A stretch of DNA of 35,096 nt from Mesorhizobium denitrificans (GCF_003403035.1 NZ_QURN01000023.1:1-35096), one strand, 5' to 3'. Numbered from the stretch's first letter, positions 1-9,623 are shown. Numbers and translations: made by a program. The notes: generated from the sequence alone by a model not told the origin.

Positions 1-3000
1 CGATGAATGACGCGCCGGTTGCGCAGAATGATGCGTTTGCGACGAACCAGAACACGTCGATCAATGGCGATCTGTTTGCCAATAATGGTTCCGGCGTTGA
101 TGTCGATGTCGATGACCCGCTTGCAGTGGCGCTGGTCAATGGCGCTGCGCTCAATTCCGGCTCAACCATAACGCTGCCTTCGGGCGCGCTGCTGATCGTT
201 AATTCGGATGGCACCTTCAGCTATGATCCGAACAATGTGTTCGACAGTCTGCCGGAAGGCCAGACAGCGACCGACAGCTTCACCTATACCGTTCGTGATT
301 CGTCCGGCGCGTCTTCGACGGCAACGGTTACGATAACCGTCACCGGTCTTGATGATGCAATCTCCATTACCGGCCTGAATGACGGGCCGAACGGTACGGA
401 CGGCGCTGTCAATGAAAGCGACCTGCCGAATGGCTCGACGCCTGCCGGAGCGGGTGAGGTGCTGAATGGCTCGGTCACGCTGACCGCAGTCGATGGCATT
501 GGCGCGCTCAGCGTCAACGGCACACCGATCACGGTGTTGCCAACCCCGGGCAATCCGGTGGTGTTCACCGGTCTTTATGGTACGCTGAGCGTGACCAATT
601 ACGATGCCGCGACAGGTATCGTGACCTATCAGTATGTGCTGACGCAGCCAGCCAACCAATCGGGTGGCAATGTCACCGATGATTTCGTGATCTCGCTGAC
701 CGACCGTGACGGGGATACCGTCAACGGCACGCTGGCAATCCAGATCAATGACGATCAGCCGACAGCCAACCCGGATGCCAACAGCATTGCGGAAGATGCG
801 ACAGCACCGGTTACCGGCAATGTGCTGACGAATGACGTGCTGGGAGCCGACCGCACAGGCGGTGGTGTAAGCGCGATCTCGTTCGGTGCAACGGCGGGTA
901 CGGTCGGTTCAGCGCTTGCGGGTGGCTATGGCAACCTGACGCTTAACGCCAACGGCACCTATTCCTACAGCGTGGACAATACCAATCCGGCAGTGCAGGC
1001 CCTGCAGCAGGGCGAAACACTGACGGACGTGTTCACCTATACCTATCGCGATGGTGACGGCGATACGGTCACGTCAACGTTGACGATCACCATCAACGGC
1101 CAGAATGATGCGCCGGTTGCGACCAACGATACGGTTGCAGTGACAGAGGACATTGCTGCAAGCGGCAATGTGCTGACGAATGATGTGGATGCAGACGGTG
1201 ATCCGCTTGTGGTCAGCGGCTTCAGCTTCGGCGGCAACAACTATGCTCCGGGTCAGACGGCGACAATCGCTGGTGTCGGCTCGCTGGTGATCAATGCCAA
1301 TGGCACATTCACCTTCACGCCTGCTGCCAACTACAATGGCCCGGTTCCGTCCGCGAGCTATACCGTCTCCGACGGCGAGGGCGGTGCCGATACCACAACG
1401 CTCGCTATCGGACCCGTCAGACCCGTCAACGATGCGCCGGTTAATACGGTGCCGGGAGCACAGACGATTTCCGAAGACGCTGGAGCTGTAGCGATCTCGG
1501 GCGTTTCGATTACCGATCCCGACGCGACGCAGACCCTGACCACGACGCTCACAATCCCGGTTGGCGCGGGTGCGCTTGCCGCTACGGGCGGCAGCTTCAA
1601 CGCGGCGACGGGCGCGCTGACGATTGCCGGCACACCTGCGCAGATCAATGCGGCTCTCGCGACGCTGACTTACACCCCGCTAGCCGATTTCAACACGGAT
1701 GGCAGCAATTTCACCGTAACGATGGTAACGGACGACGGTGTTGCTGCACCGGCCACGTCCAGCTTCACCATTGCGGTTACGCCTGTGGCCGACATCGTTG
1801 CCGACACGGTGACGACGAACGAAGACACCGCGCTGACGTTCAACCCGATCACCGGAACGGGGGGGTCCGAAGCGGACAATTTTGAAAATGCGGGCGCGCA
1901 GATCATGGCTATTACGCAGCCGGCGATTGGCGCAGCCGTGTTGAATGGCGACGGCACAATTACCTATACGCCGCCGGCCAATTACAATGGCACAACGACG
2001 ATGACCTACACGGTCACCTCGGGTGGTGTGACGGAAACCGCGACGATTGCGATCACGGTGGCTTCTGTGAATGACGCGCCGGTTGCGCAGAATGATGCGT
2101 TTGCGACGAACCAGAACACGTCGATCAATGGCGATCTGTTTGCCAATAATGGTTCCGGCGTTGATGTCGATGTCGATGACCCGCTTGCAGTGGCGCTGGT
2201 CAATGGCGCTGCGCTCAATTCCGGCTCAACCATAACGCTGCCTTCGGGCGCGCTGCTGATCGTTAATTCGGATGGCACCTTCAGCTATGATCCGAACAAT
2301 GTGTTCGACAGTCTGCCGGAAGGCCAGACAGCGACCGACAGCTTCACCTATACCGTTCGTGATCCGTCCGGCGCGTCTTCGACGGCAACGGTTACGATAA
2401 CCGTCACCGGTCTTGATGATGCAATCTCCATTACCGGCCTGAATGACGGGCCGAACGGTACGGACGGCGCTGTCAATGAAAGCGACCTGCCGAATGGCTC
2501 GACGCCTGCCGGAGCGGGTGAGGTGCTGAATGGCTCGGTCACGCTGACCGCAGTCGATGGCATTGGCGCGCTCAGCGTCAACGGCACACCGATCACGGTG
2601 TTGCCAACCCCGGGCAATCCGGTGGTGTTCACCGGTCTTTATGGTACGCTGAGCGTGACCAATTACGATGCCGCGACAGGTATCGTGACCTATCAGTATG
2701 TGCTGACGCAGCCAGCCAACCAATCGGGTGGCAATGTCACCGATGATTTCGTGATCTCGCTGACCGACCGTGACGGGGATACCGTCAACGGCACGCTGGC
2801 AATCCAGATCAATGACGATCAGCCGACAGCCAACCCGGATGCCAACAGCATTGCGGAAGATGCGACAGCACCGGTTACCGGCAATGTGCTGACGAATGAC
2901 GTGCTGGGAGCCGACCGCACAGGCGGTGGTGTAAGCGCGATCTCGTTCGGTGCAACGGCGGGTACGGTCGGTTCAGCGCTTGCGGGTGGCTATGGCAACC

Positions 3001-5201
3001 TGACGCTTAACGCCAACGGCACCTATTCCTACAGCGTGGACAATACCAATCCGGCAGTGCAGGCCCTGCAGCAGGGCGAAACACTGACGGACGTGTTCAC
3101 CTATACCTATCGCGATGGTGACGGCGATACGGTCACGTCAACGTTGACGATCACCATCAACGGCCAGAATGATGCGCCGGTTGCGACCAACGATACGGTT
3201 GCAGTGACAGAGGACATTGCTGCAAGCGGCAATGTGCTGACGAATGATGTGGATGCAGACGGTGATCCGCTTGTGGTCAGCGGCTTCAGCTTCGGCGGCA
3301 ACAACTATGCTCCGGGTCAGACGGCGACAATCGCTGGTGTCGGCTCGCTGGTGATCAATGCCAATGGCACATTCACCTTCACGCCTGCTGCCAACTACAA
3401 TGGCCCGGTTCCGTCCGCGAGCTATACCGTCTCCGACGGCGAGGGCGGTGCCGATACCACAACGCTCGCTATCGGACCCGTCAGACCCGTCAACGATGCG
3501 CCGCTCGCAGTCAATGATGTGGTTCCTGTAACCGAAGACACTGCCGTAACCGGTAATCTGCTTGCCAATGACACGGACGTTGAAGGCGATACGCTGCAGG
3601 TCACGGGCTTCACCGTTGGTGGCAACAGCTATGGTCCAGGCACAGCGGTAATTCCCGGCATAGGCACGCTTACCATCGATGCGAATGGCAATTTCAGCTT
3701 CAACCCAGAGCCAAATTACAACGGTCCGGTGCCGCCGGTCACTTATTCAATTTCGGACGGCAACGGAGGTACGGGCTCCGCATCGCTTCTTCTTGGGCCG
3801 GTAGTGCCGCTGAACGATGCGCCAGTTGCGGGCAATGACAGCTTCCCGGTTGTCGAGGACACGCCAGTATCCGGCAATGTGCTCACCAACGATACGGATT
3901 CGGATGGTGATCCGCTGACGGTTTCCGGGTTCACGGTGGGCGGTCATAATTACCTGCCCGGTCAGACCGCAGCTATTCCGGGCGTAGGAACGGTGGTTAT
4001 CGCCGCAAATGGCGCGTTCATCTTCACCCCTGCGCCGAATTACAACGGTGCGGTTCCGGCCATTACCTATACCGTATCTGACGGCAACGGCGGCTCCGAC
4101 ACGGCAACGCTTACGCTTGGCCCGGTCTCTCCGGTCAACGATGCGCCGGTGGCGCGTGGCGATGAAGTTATTGCTAAGGGCGGTGATACAATCCGCATTC
4201 CTGTACTCGCAAATGACAGAGATGTGGATGGCGACCCACTGCAGATCGTAGCCATAAACGGCAGGCCCATCACAATTGGCGTTCCGGTTTCAATCGCTAA
4301 TGGAACCGTTACGGTCAATTCGGATGGAACCATCAGCTTTACGCCGAATATTGGCTACTCCGGCCCGGCTCAATTCTCTTATACGGTGAGTGACGGGAAT
4401 GGCGGGTTCGATACGGCGTCTGTATCTGTGGACGTTCGGGCTGGCTATCTGGAAATAGATCCGCCTTTCGTACCGCCGCATCGTCGGGACTATCTTCCGC
4501 CATTGCTTACGGCCAACGGGCTTGTTGGCGATTCCATCGGCGATTTGAACGGCACGTATCTCTCTTCGACCGACATAATCGATGGCGTTGTCAATTCCAT
4601 TCGTTATCTCAATGGAATTTCTGGATTGTCTGCGGACGGCCCAATTGGGCAGGTCGTGCATCAGATCGACAGTTGGCTGGGCGCAGACGAGCGTCTGGCC
4701 GGTGCTGAGCGCGGTCTATTTGAGGGCGGCTCGGCGCTTACCGATCCGAAGGGTGGTGACAGCACCTGGTTCATGGTCAACACCATCATGCGTGAGGGCG
4801 TGCTCCACCTGACGATCCTGTCCGCTGATGGTAAGAGAGGCGCAGAAATCGCCTCAGGCCATACCATAACACTCGCCGACGGGCGTGCGCTGCCCAACTG
4901 GATCGAGTTGGATCGGGGCGGAATGCTGATTGGGCGTCCACCGGCCGGACTGGCCTTCATTGACCTGAAAATACAGGCAATGGACAAGAGCAACCGCGCC
5001 GTCGTCGACAATGTTCGGATCGATCTGCTGACTGGCGTAGTGGCTACGCACACTGCGGATCAGCGCGCCGACGCAGGACCGTTGCTGTTCTCCGATCAGA
5101 CGACAGCTGGCATCGAAATGTCGATTGAACGAGCAAATTCGCTAGCGGCTGCTCTCACCGGCTGGACCGAACTGCGCGACGATACACGAGCAGCGTCATA
5201 A
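1..5201 (+). CDS. Large tandem-repeat (cadherin/VCBS-like) surface or secreted adhesin, 5' partial
   Basis: The reading frame is open from the left edge to a TAA at 5199-5201, giving at least 1732 residues. The true start lies outside the window, and the ATG at position 3 is probably internal. The protein is a chain of roughly 100-residue beta-sandwich units, most beginning with an NDAPV or NDAPL motif (near residues 2, 367, 475, 689, 1054, 1163, 1269 and 1377). These units carry GNVLTND, DGDPL, ANGTFTFTP and YTVSDG motifs typical of cadherin-like/VCBS 'tandem-95' repeats. DG/DxD-rich loops suggest calcium binding. The last about 260 residues differ: no NDAPV units, and a PNWIELDRGG segment resembling a putative Ig/cadherin-like domain. 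No RTX nonapeptides or LPXTG motif were seen. Export by the type I system at 11.8-16.8 kb is plausible from the family and the proximity, but it is inference. Confidence 0.85.
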   Translation, partial: MNDAPVAQNDAFATNQNTSINGDLFANNGSGVDVDVDDPLAVALVNGAALNSGSTITLPSGALLIVNSDGTFSYDPNNVFDSLPEGQTATDSFTYTVRDSSGASSTATVTITVTGLDDAISITGLNDGPNGTDGAVNESDLPNGSTPAGAGEVLNGSVTLTAVDGIGALSVNGTPITVLPTPGNPVVFTGLYGTLSVTNYDAATGIVTYQYVLTQPANQSGGNVTDDFVISLTDRDGDTVNGTLAIQINDDQPTANPDANSIAEDATAPVTGNVLTNDVLGADRTGGGVSAISFGATAGTVGSALAGGYGNLTLNANGTYSYSVDNTNPAVQALQQGETLTDVFTYTYRDGDGDTVTSTLTITINGQNDAPVATNDTVAVTEDIAASGNVLTNDVDADGDPLVVSGFSFGGNNYAPGQTATIAGVGSLVINANGTFTFTPAANYNGPVPSASYTVSDGEGGADTTTLAIGPVRPVNDAPVNTVPGAQTISEDAGAVAISGVSITDPDATQTLTTTLTIPVGAGALAATGGSFNAATGALTIAGTPAQINAALATLTYTPLADFNTDGSNFTVTMVTDDGVAAPATSSFTIAVTPVADIVADTVTTNEDTALTFNPITGTGGSEADNFENAGAQIMAITQPAIGAAVLNGDGTITYTPPANYNGTTTMTYTVTSGGVTETATIAITVASVNDAPVAQNDAFATNQNTSINGDLFANNGSGVDVDVDDPLAVALVNGAALNSGSTITLPSGALLIVNSDGTFSYDPNNVFDSLPEGQTATDSFTYTVRDPSGASSTATVTITVTGLDDAISITGLNDGPNGTDGAVNESDLPNGSTPAGAGEVLNGSVTLTAVDGIGALSVNGTPITVLPTPGNPVVFTGLYGTLSVTNYDAATGIVTYQYVLTQPANQSGGNVTDDFVISLTDRDGDTVNGTLAIQINDDQPTANPDANSIAEDATAPVTGNVLTNDVLGADRTGGGVSAISFGATAGTVGSALAGGYGNLTLNANGTYSYSVDNTNPAVQALQQGETLTDVFTYTYRDGDGDTVTSTLTITINGQNDAPVATNDTVAVTEDIAASGNVLTNDVDADGDPLVVSGFSFGGNNYAPGQTATIAGVGSLVINANGTFTFTPAANYNGPVPSASYTVSDGEGGADTTTLAIGPVRPVNDAPLAVNDVVPVTEDTAVTGNLLANDTDVEGDTLQVTGFTVGGNSYGPGTAVIPGIGTLTIDANGNFSFNPEPNYNGPVPPVTYSISDGNGGTGSASLLLGPVVPLNDAPVAGNDSFPVVEDTPVSGNVLTNDTDSDGDPLTVSGFTVGGHNYLPGQTAAIPGVGTVVIAANGAFIFTPAPNYNGAVPAITYTVSDGNGGSDTATLTLGPVSPVNDAPVARGDEVIAKGGDTIRIPVLANDRDVDGDPLQIVAINGRPITIGVPVSIANGTVTVNSDGTISFTPNIGYSGPAQFSYTVSDGNGGFDTASVSVDVRAGYLEIDPPFVPPHRRDYLPPLLTANGLVGDSIGDLNGTYLSSTDIIDGVVNSIRYLNGISGLSADGPIGQVVHQIDSWLGADERLAGAERGLFEGGSALTDPKGGDSTWFMVNTIMREGVLHLTILSADGKRGAEIASGHTITLADGRALPNWIELDRGGMLIGRPPAGLAFIDLKIQAMDKSNRAVVDNVRIDLLTGVVATHTADQRADAGPLLFSDQTTAGIEMSIERANSLAAALTGWTELRDDTRAAS
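4..1439 (+). repeat. Long direct repeat, copy A (about 1.44 kb)
   Basis: This segment matches 2068-3503 at a constant offset of 2064 bp (688 codons), so the frame is kept. The only difference I found is T at 300 versus C at 2364 (Ser to Pro). The match ends at 1439/3503, where the next codons diverge (NDAPV versus NDAPL). It begins at position 4, because bases 2-3 differ from 2066-2067. Confidence 0.92.
2068..3503 (+). repeat. Long direct repeat, copy B (about 1.44 kb)
   Basis: This is the second copy of the 1.44-kb in-frame segment at 4-1439. It encodes the same run of about four adhesin repeat units with one residue changed. A non-duplicated stretch of about 630 bp (1440-2067) separates the copies. 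Such near-identity at DNA level implies recent duplication or ongoing gene conversion. It also makes the region prone to slippage and assembly errors. Confidence 0.92.
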
Positions 5202-5213
5202 AGAGAAAGCGTG

Positions 5214-5232
5214 TTGGCCGCCTTGCGGCCAA
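5214..5232 (+). terminator. Stem-loop after the large adhesin gene
   Basis: A perfect 8-bp stem (TTGGCCGC / GCGGCCAA) with a 3-nt loop sits 13 bp after the adhesin stop. No T-run follows, so it may be an mRNA-stabilising hairpin or a weak terminator and not a classic intrinsic one. Confidence 0.5.
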
Positions 5233-5293
5233 CCGCCGACTGCGCTCTATGATAAGCCAGACATCAAGCCGTTAAGTCTGGAGCTCGACCGGT

Positions 5294-6571
5294 ATGCCCG
5301 AGACTCAGTTCGCCCTCGACTGGATAGGGACCAAGGGGCCGCGTTTTGTTGAGCGTGCCGTGCATCGGCGCTGGCTGATGGACCGAGCATTCGCGCTTTT
5401 CGACTTTTTTGGACATGCGACATTCAATCCGGCGGGCGGCTTTTTCACCCTTGACGAGCAGGGGCGTCCGAATGGCGCCGGTCCTCGGTCAGCAGGGGTT
5501 GAACGACAGGTTCATGATACGACGCGCATGGTGCACTGCTTCGCGGTTGCCAATCTGCTTGGCGTTCCAGGTTCGGATCGCGTGATCGACCACGGAATGA
5601 AATTTCTTTGGAACAATCATCGAGATGAACAGAACGGTGGCTATTTCTGGGGCGTGAATGACGCGGGCCCCACCAATGCGACCAAGCAAGCCTATGGTCA
5701 CGCATTCGTCCTGCTCGCCGCCTCATCCGCGAAGGTCGTCGGCCATCCGGCGGCGGATCGATTGCTGGCGGACGTGACAGAGGTTCTTCGTAAGCGCTTC
5801 TGGGACAATGAGATTGGAGCTACGAGAGAAGAGTATGGTCACGACTGGTCCGTGATCAGTGATTATCGCGGCCAAAACTCCAACATGCACCTAACCGAAG
5901 CCTTGATGGCCGCGTTTGAGGCAACCGGCGATTCCGAATATCTGCTAATGGCTGAGCGCATCGCAGGGCTAATCATCGATCGCCATGCCCGCGAACAAGG
6001 TTGGCGTGTTGCTGAACATTTCGATGGCGAGTGGAATGTCGACCGCGCTTATTCCGGTGATCCCATGTTCAGGCCGCGTGGCACCACACCGGGTCACGCG
6101 CTGGAATGGAGCCGCCTGCTGATCCAACTCTGGCAACTGGGCGGCCAACGGCGAAGCTGGATGCCGGAAGCCGCGAAATCATTGTTTCTGCACACTACGC
6201 AAATCGGATGGGATACCGCAGTTGGCGGATTTTTCTATACTCTTGATTGGGACGATAAACCCGATCAGCGCGACCATTTCTGGTGGCCTTGTGCGGAAGG
6301 AGCCGCAGCCGCCGCAGTACTCGGCGATGCGCTGCACGATGCCACGTTTGAGGAGTGGTATCGCCGCATCTGGGGAGTGATTGCCAATCACTTCATCGAT
6401 TGGCGAAATGGGAGTTGGTTTCCAGAACTGGATGCAGAAATGCGTCCAATCAGCCGAGTATTCACGGGACGGCCCGACATTTATCACGCATTGCAAGCAT
6501 GCTTGATCCCTCTTCTGCCGTCAGATGGTAGCATTACAAAGGGATTGAGCGATGGCAGGCTGCGCAGCTAG
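5294..6571 (+). CDS. AGE-family sugar epimerase/isomerase
   Basis: This 425-residue cytosolic protein resembles the N-acylglucosamine 2-epimerase / YihS aldose-ketose isomerase family, which has an (alpha/alpha)6-barrel fold. Family-like segments include KQAYGHAFVLLAASS, NSNMHLTEALMAAFEATGD, TPGHALEWSRLLIQL and the C-terminal GRPDIYHALQACLIPLLP, which carry His residues of the kind used as acid/base catalysts. The length is normal (about 400). Such enzymes interconvert mannose/fructose, mannose/glucose or sulfoquinovose-type sugars; the substrate cannot be read here. A GGAG lies about 10 bp before the ATG. It stands alone between the adhesin and a convergent small gene, near an RpiR regulator and a sugar dehydrogenase that may act on related substrates. 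Confidence 0.85.
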   Translation: MPETQFALDWIGTKGPRFVERAVHRRWLMDRAFALFDFFGHATFNPAGGFFTLDEQGRPNGAGPRSAGVERQVHDTTRMVHCFAVANLLGVPGSDRVIDHGMKFLWNNHRDEQNGGYFWGVNDAGPTNATKQAYGHAFVLLAASSAKVVGHPAADRLLADVTEVLRKRFWDNEIGATREEYGHDWSVISDYRGQNSNMHLTEALMAAFEATGDSEYLLMAERIAGLIIDRHAREQGWRVAEHFDGEWNVDRAYSGDPMFRPRGTTPGHALEWSRLLIQLWQLGGQRRSWMPEAAKSLFLHTTQIGWDTAVGGFFYTLDWDDKPDQRDHFWWPCAEGAAAAAVLGDALHDATFEEWYRRIWGVIANHFIDWRNGSWFPELDAEMRPISRVFTGRPDIYHALQACLIPLLPSDGSITKGLSDGRLRS

Positions 6572-6597
6572 AACCTCCCGCCTGATCTTGCCAGCGC

Positions 6598-6822
6598 TCA
6601 CTCGCGCGAGCCGAATCTTGCTTCGGCCATAAGCTTGGCTTTTGTTAATTCCGTCGCGCGAGAAGATGCACTCTTTTCCGCGCAGATTTTCGTTGCCATT
6701 GCGTTTGCATGGTTACGCAAACAACTCGGGCCCGCGCCCCAATGAGCGCCTGCACCTGCAGTCGCTGCCGTAGCAAATAATGCGAAAGCCACGGTTGTGG
6801 CCACTTTTGAATCAGATCTCAT
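6598..6822 (-). CDS. Small exported hypothetical protein
   Basis: This open frame of 74 residues begins MRSDSKVATTVAFALFATA, a basic start followed by a hydrophobic stretch and small residues typical of a Sec signal peptide. The mature part would be about 45-50 residues with two cysteines (CLRNHANAMATKIC), which could form a disulfide in the periplasm. A G-rich GGGTGGGAC precedes the ATG. A longer frame runs upstream to 6897, but the signal peptide argues for this start. I do not recognise a family. It lies convergent to the AGE-family gene. Confidence 0.45.
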   Translation of the reverse strand: MRSDSKVATTVAFALFATAATAGAGAHWGAGPSCLRNHANAMATKICAEKSASSRATELTKAKLMAEARFGSRE

Positions 6823-6930
6823 GTCCCACCCAATCGTCCCATCGATTGTTGCGTTAACCGTAAGCGTCGACAGGTTGAGATTGCACTGATCGGTCAATTA
6901 AACTTGCTATTAATACGAAATTTTTCCGAC

Positions 6931-7764
6931 CTATTTTGCTCGTTGCCTGCGCTCCGCCACAGCAACGCTGATCGTCATGGCAAGCGCCATTGTTGCGGCA
7001 AGCGAACGAAAGCCCGCGCAGTCAGCTTCCGCAACTTCAAACCATTCTGAAGCCGATTGGGCCAAAGGTGAAAAGGCGCTGTCTGTGATCGCCACTACTG
7101 GAACATTGCTCGATTTCAATTGAGCGACGTGATCGATGGTAGTTTGGGCGTAGGGCGAAAAGCTGATCGCGATTGCAGCGTCCCGAGGACCGGCGAATGA
7201 GAGCAATTCAGGATCAAGGCCCGCGACCGAGTCGATTATCTGGTGTCGCACTTTTAGCTTGGCGAGACCATAGGCCATGTAACTTGCGATGGGATAAGAA
7301 CGACGCCGTGCGATAATATAAATGGTTTCCGCGCGTGACAGTATCGAGACTGCGCGCTCAAGCGTTCCCTCGTCCAGCACTCGCGCCATGTTTTCAAGGG
7401 ACTCCTGAGACGATGCTATAAAGCCTTCGAGAATGGTGCGGTTCTGGCTGCCATTCGAGCCGCCTCTCAAAGCGTTGAGGCGGTCCTCATAAGAAGTGGT
7501 GCGTTCGCGCAACCGCTCGCGAAAAACTGTTTGCAAGCTGGTGAAACCGTCAAAGCCGAGATGTTGAGCGAAGCGAATAAGCGTTGAAGGCTGCACGCCG
7601 GCAGAGGTCGCGATGCTTGCGGCTGTGCCGAACGCGATTTCGTCAGGGTTATCGAGCGCGTAAGCCGCCGCTTGTGCAATGCGCTTGGGAAGGGATTGCC
7701 GCTTTTCCAAAACCAATTCTCGCAATGCTTCAAAGTTTTGCGGCAATGGAAGATTCTCAGGCAT
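6931..7764 (-). CDS. RpiR/MurR-family transcriptional regulator (HTH + SIS)
   Basis: A 277-residue regulator. Residues about 1-85 form the HTH_6 domain (LPKRIAQAAAYALDNPDEIAF, then TSAGVQPSTLIRFAQHLGF as the recognition helix region). Residues about 120-255 form a SIS sugar-phosphate-binding domain (ETIYIIARRRSYPIASYMAYGL, DAAIAISFSPYAQTTI, VPVVAITDSAFSPLA). Family members sense sugar phosphates. An AAGGAAG ribosome site lies upstream of the ATG. The gene diverges from the Gfo/Idh/MocA dehydrogenase with 120 bp between starts, so it probably controls that gene and itself. The phosphosugar effector is unknown. Confidence 0.9.
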   Translation of the reverse strand: MPENLPLPQNFEALRELVLEKRQSLPKRIAQAAAYALDNPDEIAFGTAASIATSAGVQPSTLIRFAQHLGFDGFTSLQTVFRERLRERTTSYEDRLNALRGGSNGSQNRTILEGFIASSQESLENMARVLDEGTLERAVSILSRAETIYIIARRRSYPIASYMAYGLAKLKVRHQIIDSVAGLDPELLSFAGPRDAAIAISFSPYAQTTIDHVAQLKSSNVPVVAITDSAFSPLAQSASEWFEVAEADCAGFRSLAATMALAMTISVAVAERRQRAK

Positions 7765-7807
7765 TCAAAGCTTCCTTAATCGGAACGCGAAAACTAGCGG
7801 CGAGAAA

Positions 7808-7825
7808 ATGGAGTGTTTATTCCAT
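7808..7825. promoter_or_regulatory. Candidate operator for the RpiR-type regulator
   Basis: An interrupted dyad, ATGGAgTgtttAtTCCAT (six of nine base pairs match), lies in the 120-bp gap between the divergent regulator and dehydrogenase genes. RpiR proteins commonly bind A/T-rich dyads with TGGA/TCCA-type arms. The assignment rests on position and symmetry only. Confidence 0.4.
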
Positions 7826-7884
7826 TTCTGAATAATTTAGACTATATCATCCATATCAACGATTCTCGCAACGGAATTTCTCCC

Positions 7885-8994
7885 ATGATTGGTGTCGGTC
7901 TTATAGGTACTGGATTTATGGGCAAGTGCCATGCAATTGCGTGGAATTCCGTGCAGGCGGTGTTTGGCGATACGCCAGGGGTGCAGCTTGTTCACCTCGG
8001 TGAAATGAATCAAGAACTGGCGGACCGCAAGGCTGGCGAGTTCGGCTTCGCCAAGGCGTCGGGCGATTGGCGTTCGGTGATTGATGACCCGCAGGTGGAC
8101 ATTGTATCCGTCACGACGCCGAATGCTTTCCACAAGGAAATGGCGTTAGCTGCATTGGCGGCCGGCAAACACGTTTGGTGCGAAAAGCCGATGGCGCCTA
8201 CATTTGCCGAAGCGCAGGAAATGGCGAAGGCTGCAGCGCATTCCGGCAAAGTTGCGATCCTCGGATATAATTACATTCAGAGTCCTGCAATTCGCCATAT
8301 CAAGAGCTTGCTGGAAAAGAATGTCATCGGGATCGTCAATCATCTCCGTATTGAGATGGACGAGGACTTCATGGCTGATGGTGAGGCTCCGTTCTCGTGG
8401 CGCAACGAAGTCAGCGCCGGATATGGCGCGCTGGATGATTTTGCCGTTCACCCGCTTTCTTTAATCCATAGTCTTTTCGGGCGGGTATCGCGAGTGATGT
8501 GCGACATGAGCAAGCCTTATGCCGTGAGGCAGAATGCTGAAGGTTCGCGGCGAGCTGTCGAGACATACGACATTGCAACAGCGTTGATCCATCTGGAAAA
8601 CGGGGTTTCCGGAAGCCTGCACGTCAACCGTTCTGCGTGGGGAAGGAAGGGCCGCATCGCGGTGCAGATATTTGGTTCGAAAGGTACGATCCTTTTCGAT
8701 CAAGAGCGTTTCAACGAAGTTCAGCTCTATCTTTCCAGTGATGAACCCGCCCTGCAGGGTTTTCGTACTATGTTGATGGCGCCGAATCACGCGCCTTATG
8801 GGCAATTTGTTCCAGCACCGGGTCATGGTCTTGGGTTCAATGATCTGAAAATTATCGAATGCCATGAATATCTGCGTCGGATTGCGACCGGCGAAGGTAA
8901 TGTTATCGATTTTGGCGACGGCCTAGAGATTGAACGCACCGTGCATGCGATGGCCAAATCGCATGCGAGTCAACGCTGGATAGATGTGCGGTAG
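7885..8994 (+). CDS. Gfo/Idh/MocA-family sugar oxidoreductase
   Basis: With the ATG at 7885 the protein has 369 residues and begins at the Rossmann fold, MIGVGLIGTGFMGKCHA (GxGxxG at residues 7-13). The frame extends upstream to 7813, but that part has no family counterpart and runs into the promoter, so I prefer 7885. The family's catalytic lysine lies in HVWCEKP (K101), and YGALDDFAVHPLSL supplies the conserved Asp/His region of the C-terminal domain. These NAD(P)-dependent enzymes oxidise or reduce sugars and cyclitols, often producing a lactone or keto-inositol. The substrate is not determinable. Its product could in principle feed the lactonase/kinase locus at 20-27 kb, but no shared operator was seen. 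Confidence 0.88.
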   Translation: MIGVGLIGTGFMGKCHAIAWNSVQAVFGDTPGVQLVHLGEMNQELADRKAGEFGFAKASGDWRSVIDDPQVDIVSVTTPNAFHKEMALAALAAGKHVWCEKPMAPTFAEAQEMAKAAAHSGKVAILGYNYIQSPAIRHIKSLLEKNVIGIVNHLRIEMDEDFMADGEAPFSWRNEVSAGYGALDDFAVHPLSLIHSLFGRVSRVMCDMSKPYAVRQNAEGSRRAVETYDIATALIHLENGVSGSLHVNRSAWGRKGRIAVQIFGSKGTILFDQERFNEVQLYLSSDEPALQGFRTMLMAPNHAPYGQFVPAPGHGLGFNDLKIIECHEYLRRIATGEGNVIDFGDGLEIERTVHAMAKSHASQRWIDVR

Positions 8995-9623
8995 TCGCTA
9001 TTCCATGCGTGGTAGCATTTGACGAATCAGACCTTTGTGCGGGTTCGACGAATGCGTTTTGCTTGCCAATAAAGTTAACGTCACTATCAGTAAATATGCC
9101 GATGGCGCGGTCCGGCTTGTTGAGCTGGCTAATTTTGCGCTTTGCACTGAGCGCGTCTTTTTTGAAATGTTCTGTCATCGAGAGAAGCGGTCATAGCTGT
9201 GATCAGAGCTTCTTTGCCGGATTCAAGGCCCACCGCGTGACCGGCCTTTCAAACCGGCAGCTTCCCCTCTGTTAAGTACTGCATATCCGGGCATGTCCTC
9301 TGCGACATAAGGAATCGCTCATAGGCGCATGTATGTATTCACACTTTTTTTAACAATGTTATGATTGACTAAATTAGCATCGCTTAATAGACGTACCGAT
9401 TCAGTGTGGTTCGTTACCCGAGAAGGTTAGCATACCGAGTCAAGTGTGTTTCGATGGTTGTAGGCATGGGCGGAATTGCGTCCGATTTTCGCCTTTTTCA
9501 ACAGCGCGCGGCCCAAGCGGAGATCCGTTGCGTAGCCCTCGAACCCTTAAACGACGGTGCCGACTCTTCAGGGATGCCGAACGGTGGTGGGGCCACTGGC
9601 AGGTAGATACTGGGGGTTAATAT
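8995..9623. other. Intergenic region without a supported gene (629 bp)
   Basis: There is no convincing gene in either strand. Open frames here lack a ribosome site and family-like sequence. The stretch around 9335-9400 is A/T-rich (a T7 run, then TTGACT near 9366 and TTAATA near 9385, spaced about 14 bp). It could hold the promoter of the adhesin gene that starts at 9624, leaving a leader of about 200 bases. No riboswitch fold was recognised. Confidence 0.4.

Noticed and set aside
162-2723. Minus-strand frames of 94-165 codons that occur twice inside the adhesin gene
   Set aside because: They mirror the duplicated sense repeats and have no ribosome sites or family-like sequence.
8903-9178. 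Minus-strand 91-codon frame after the dehydrogenase
   Set aside because: It overlaps the dehydrogenase C-terminus, lacks a ribosome site and reads as unstructured sequence.
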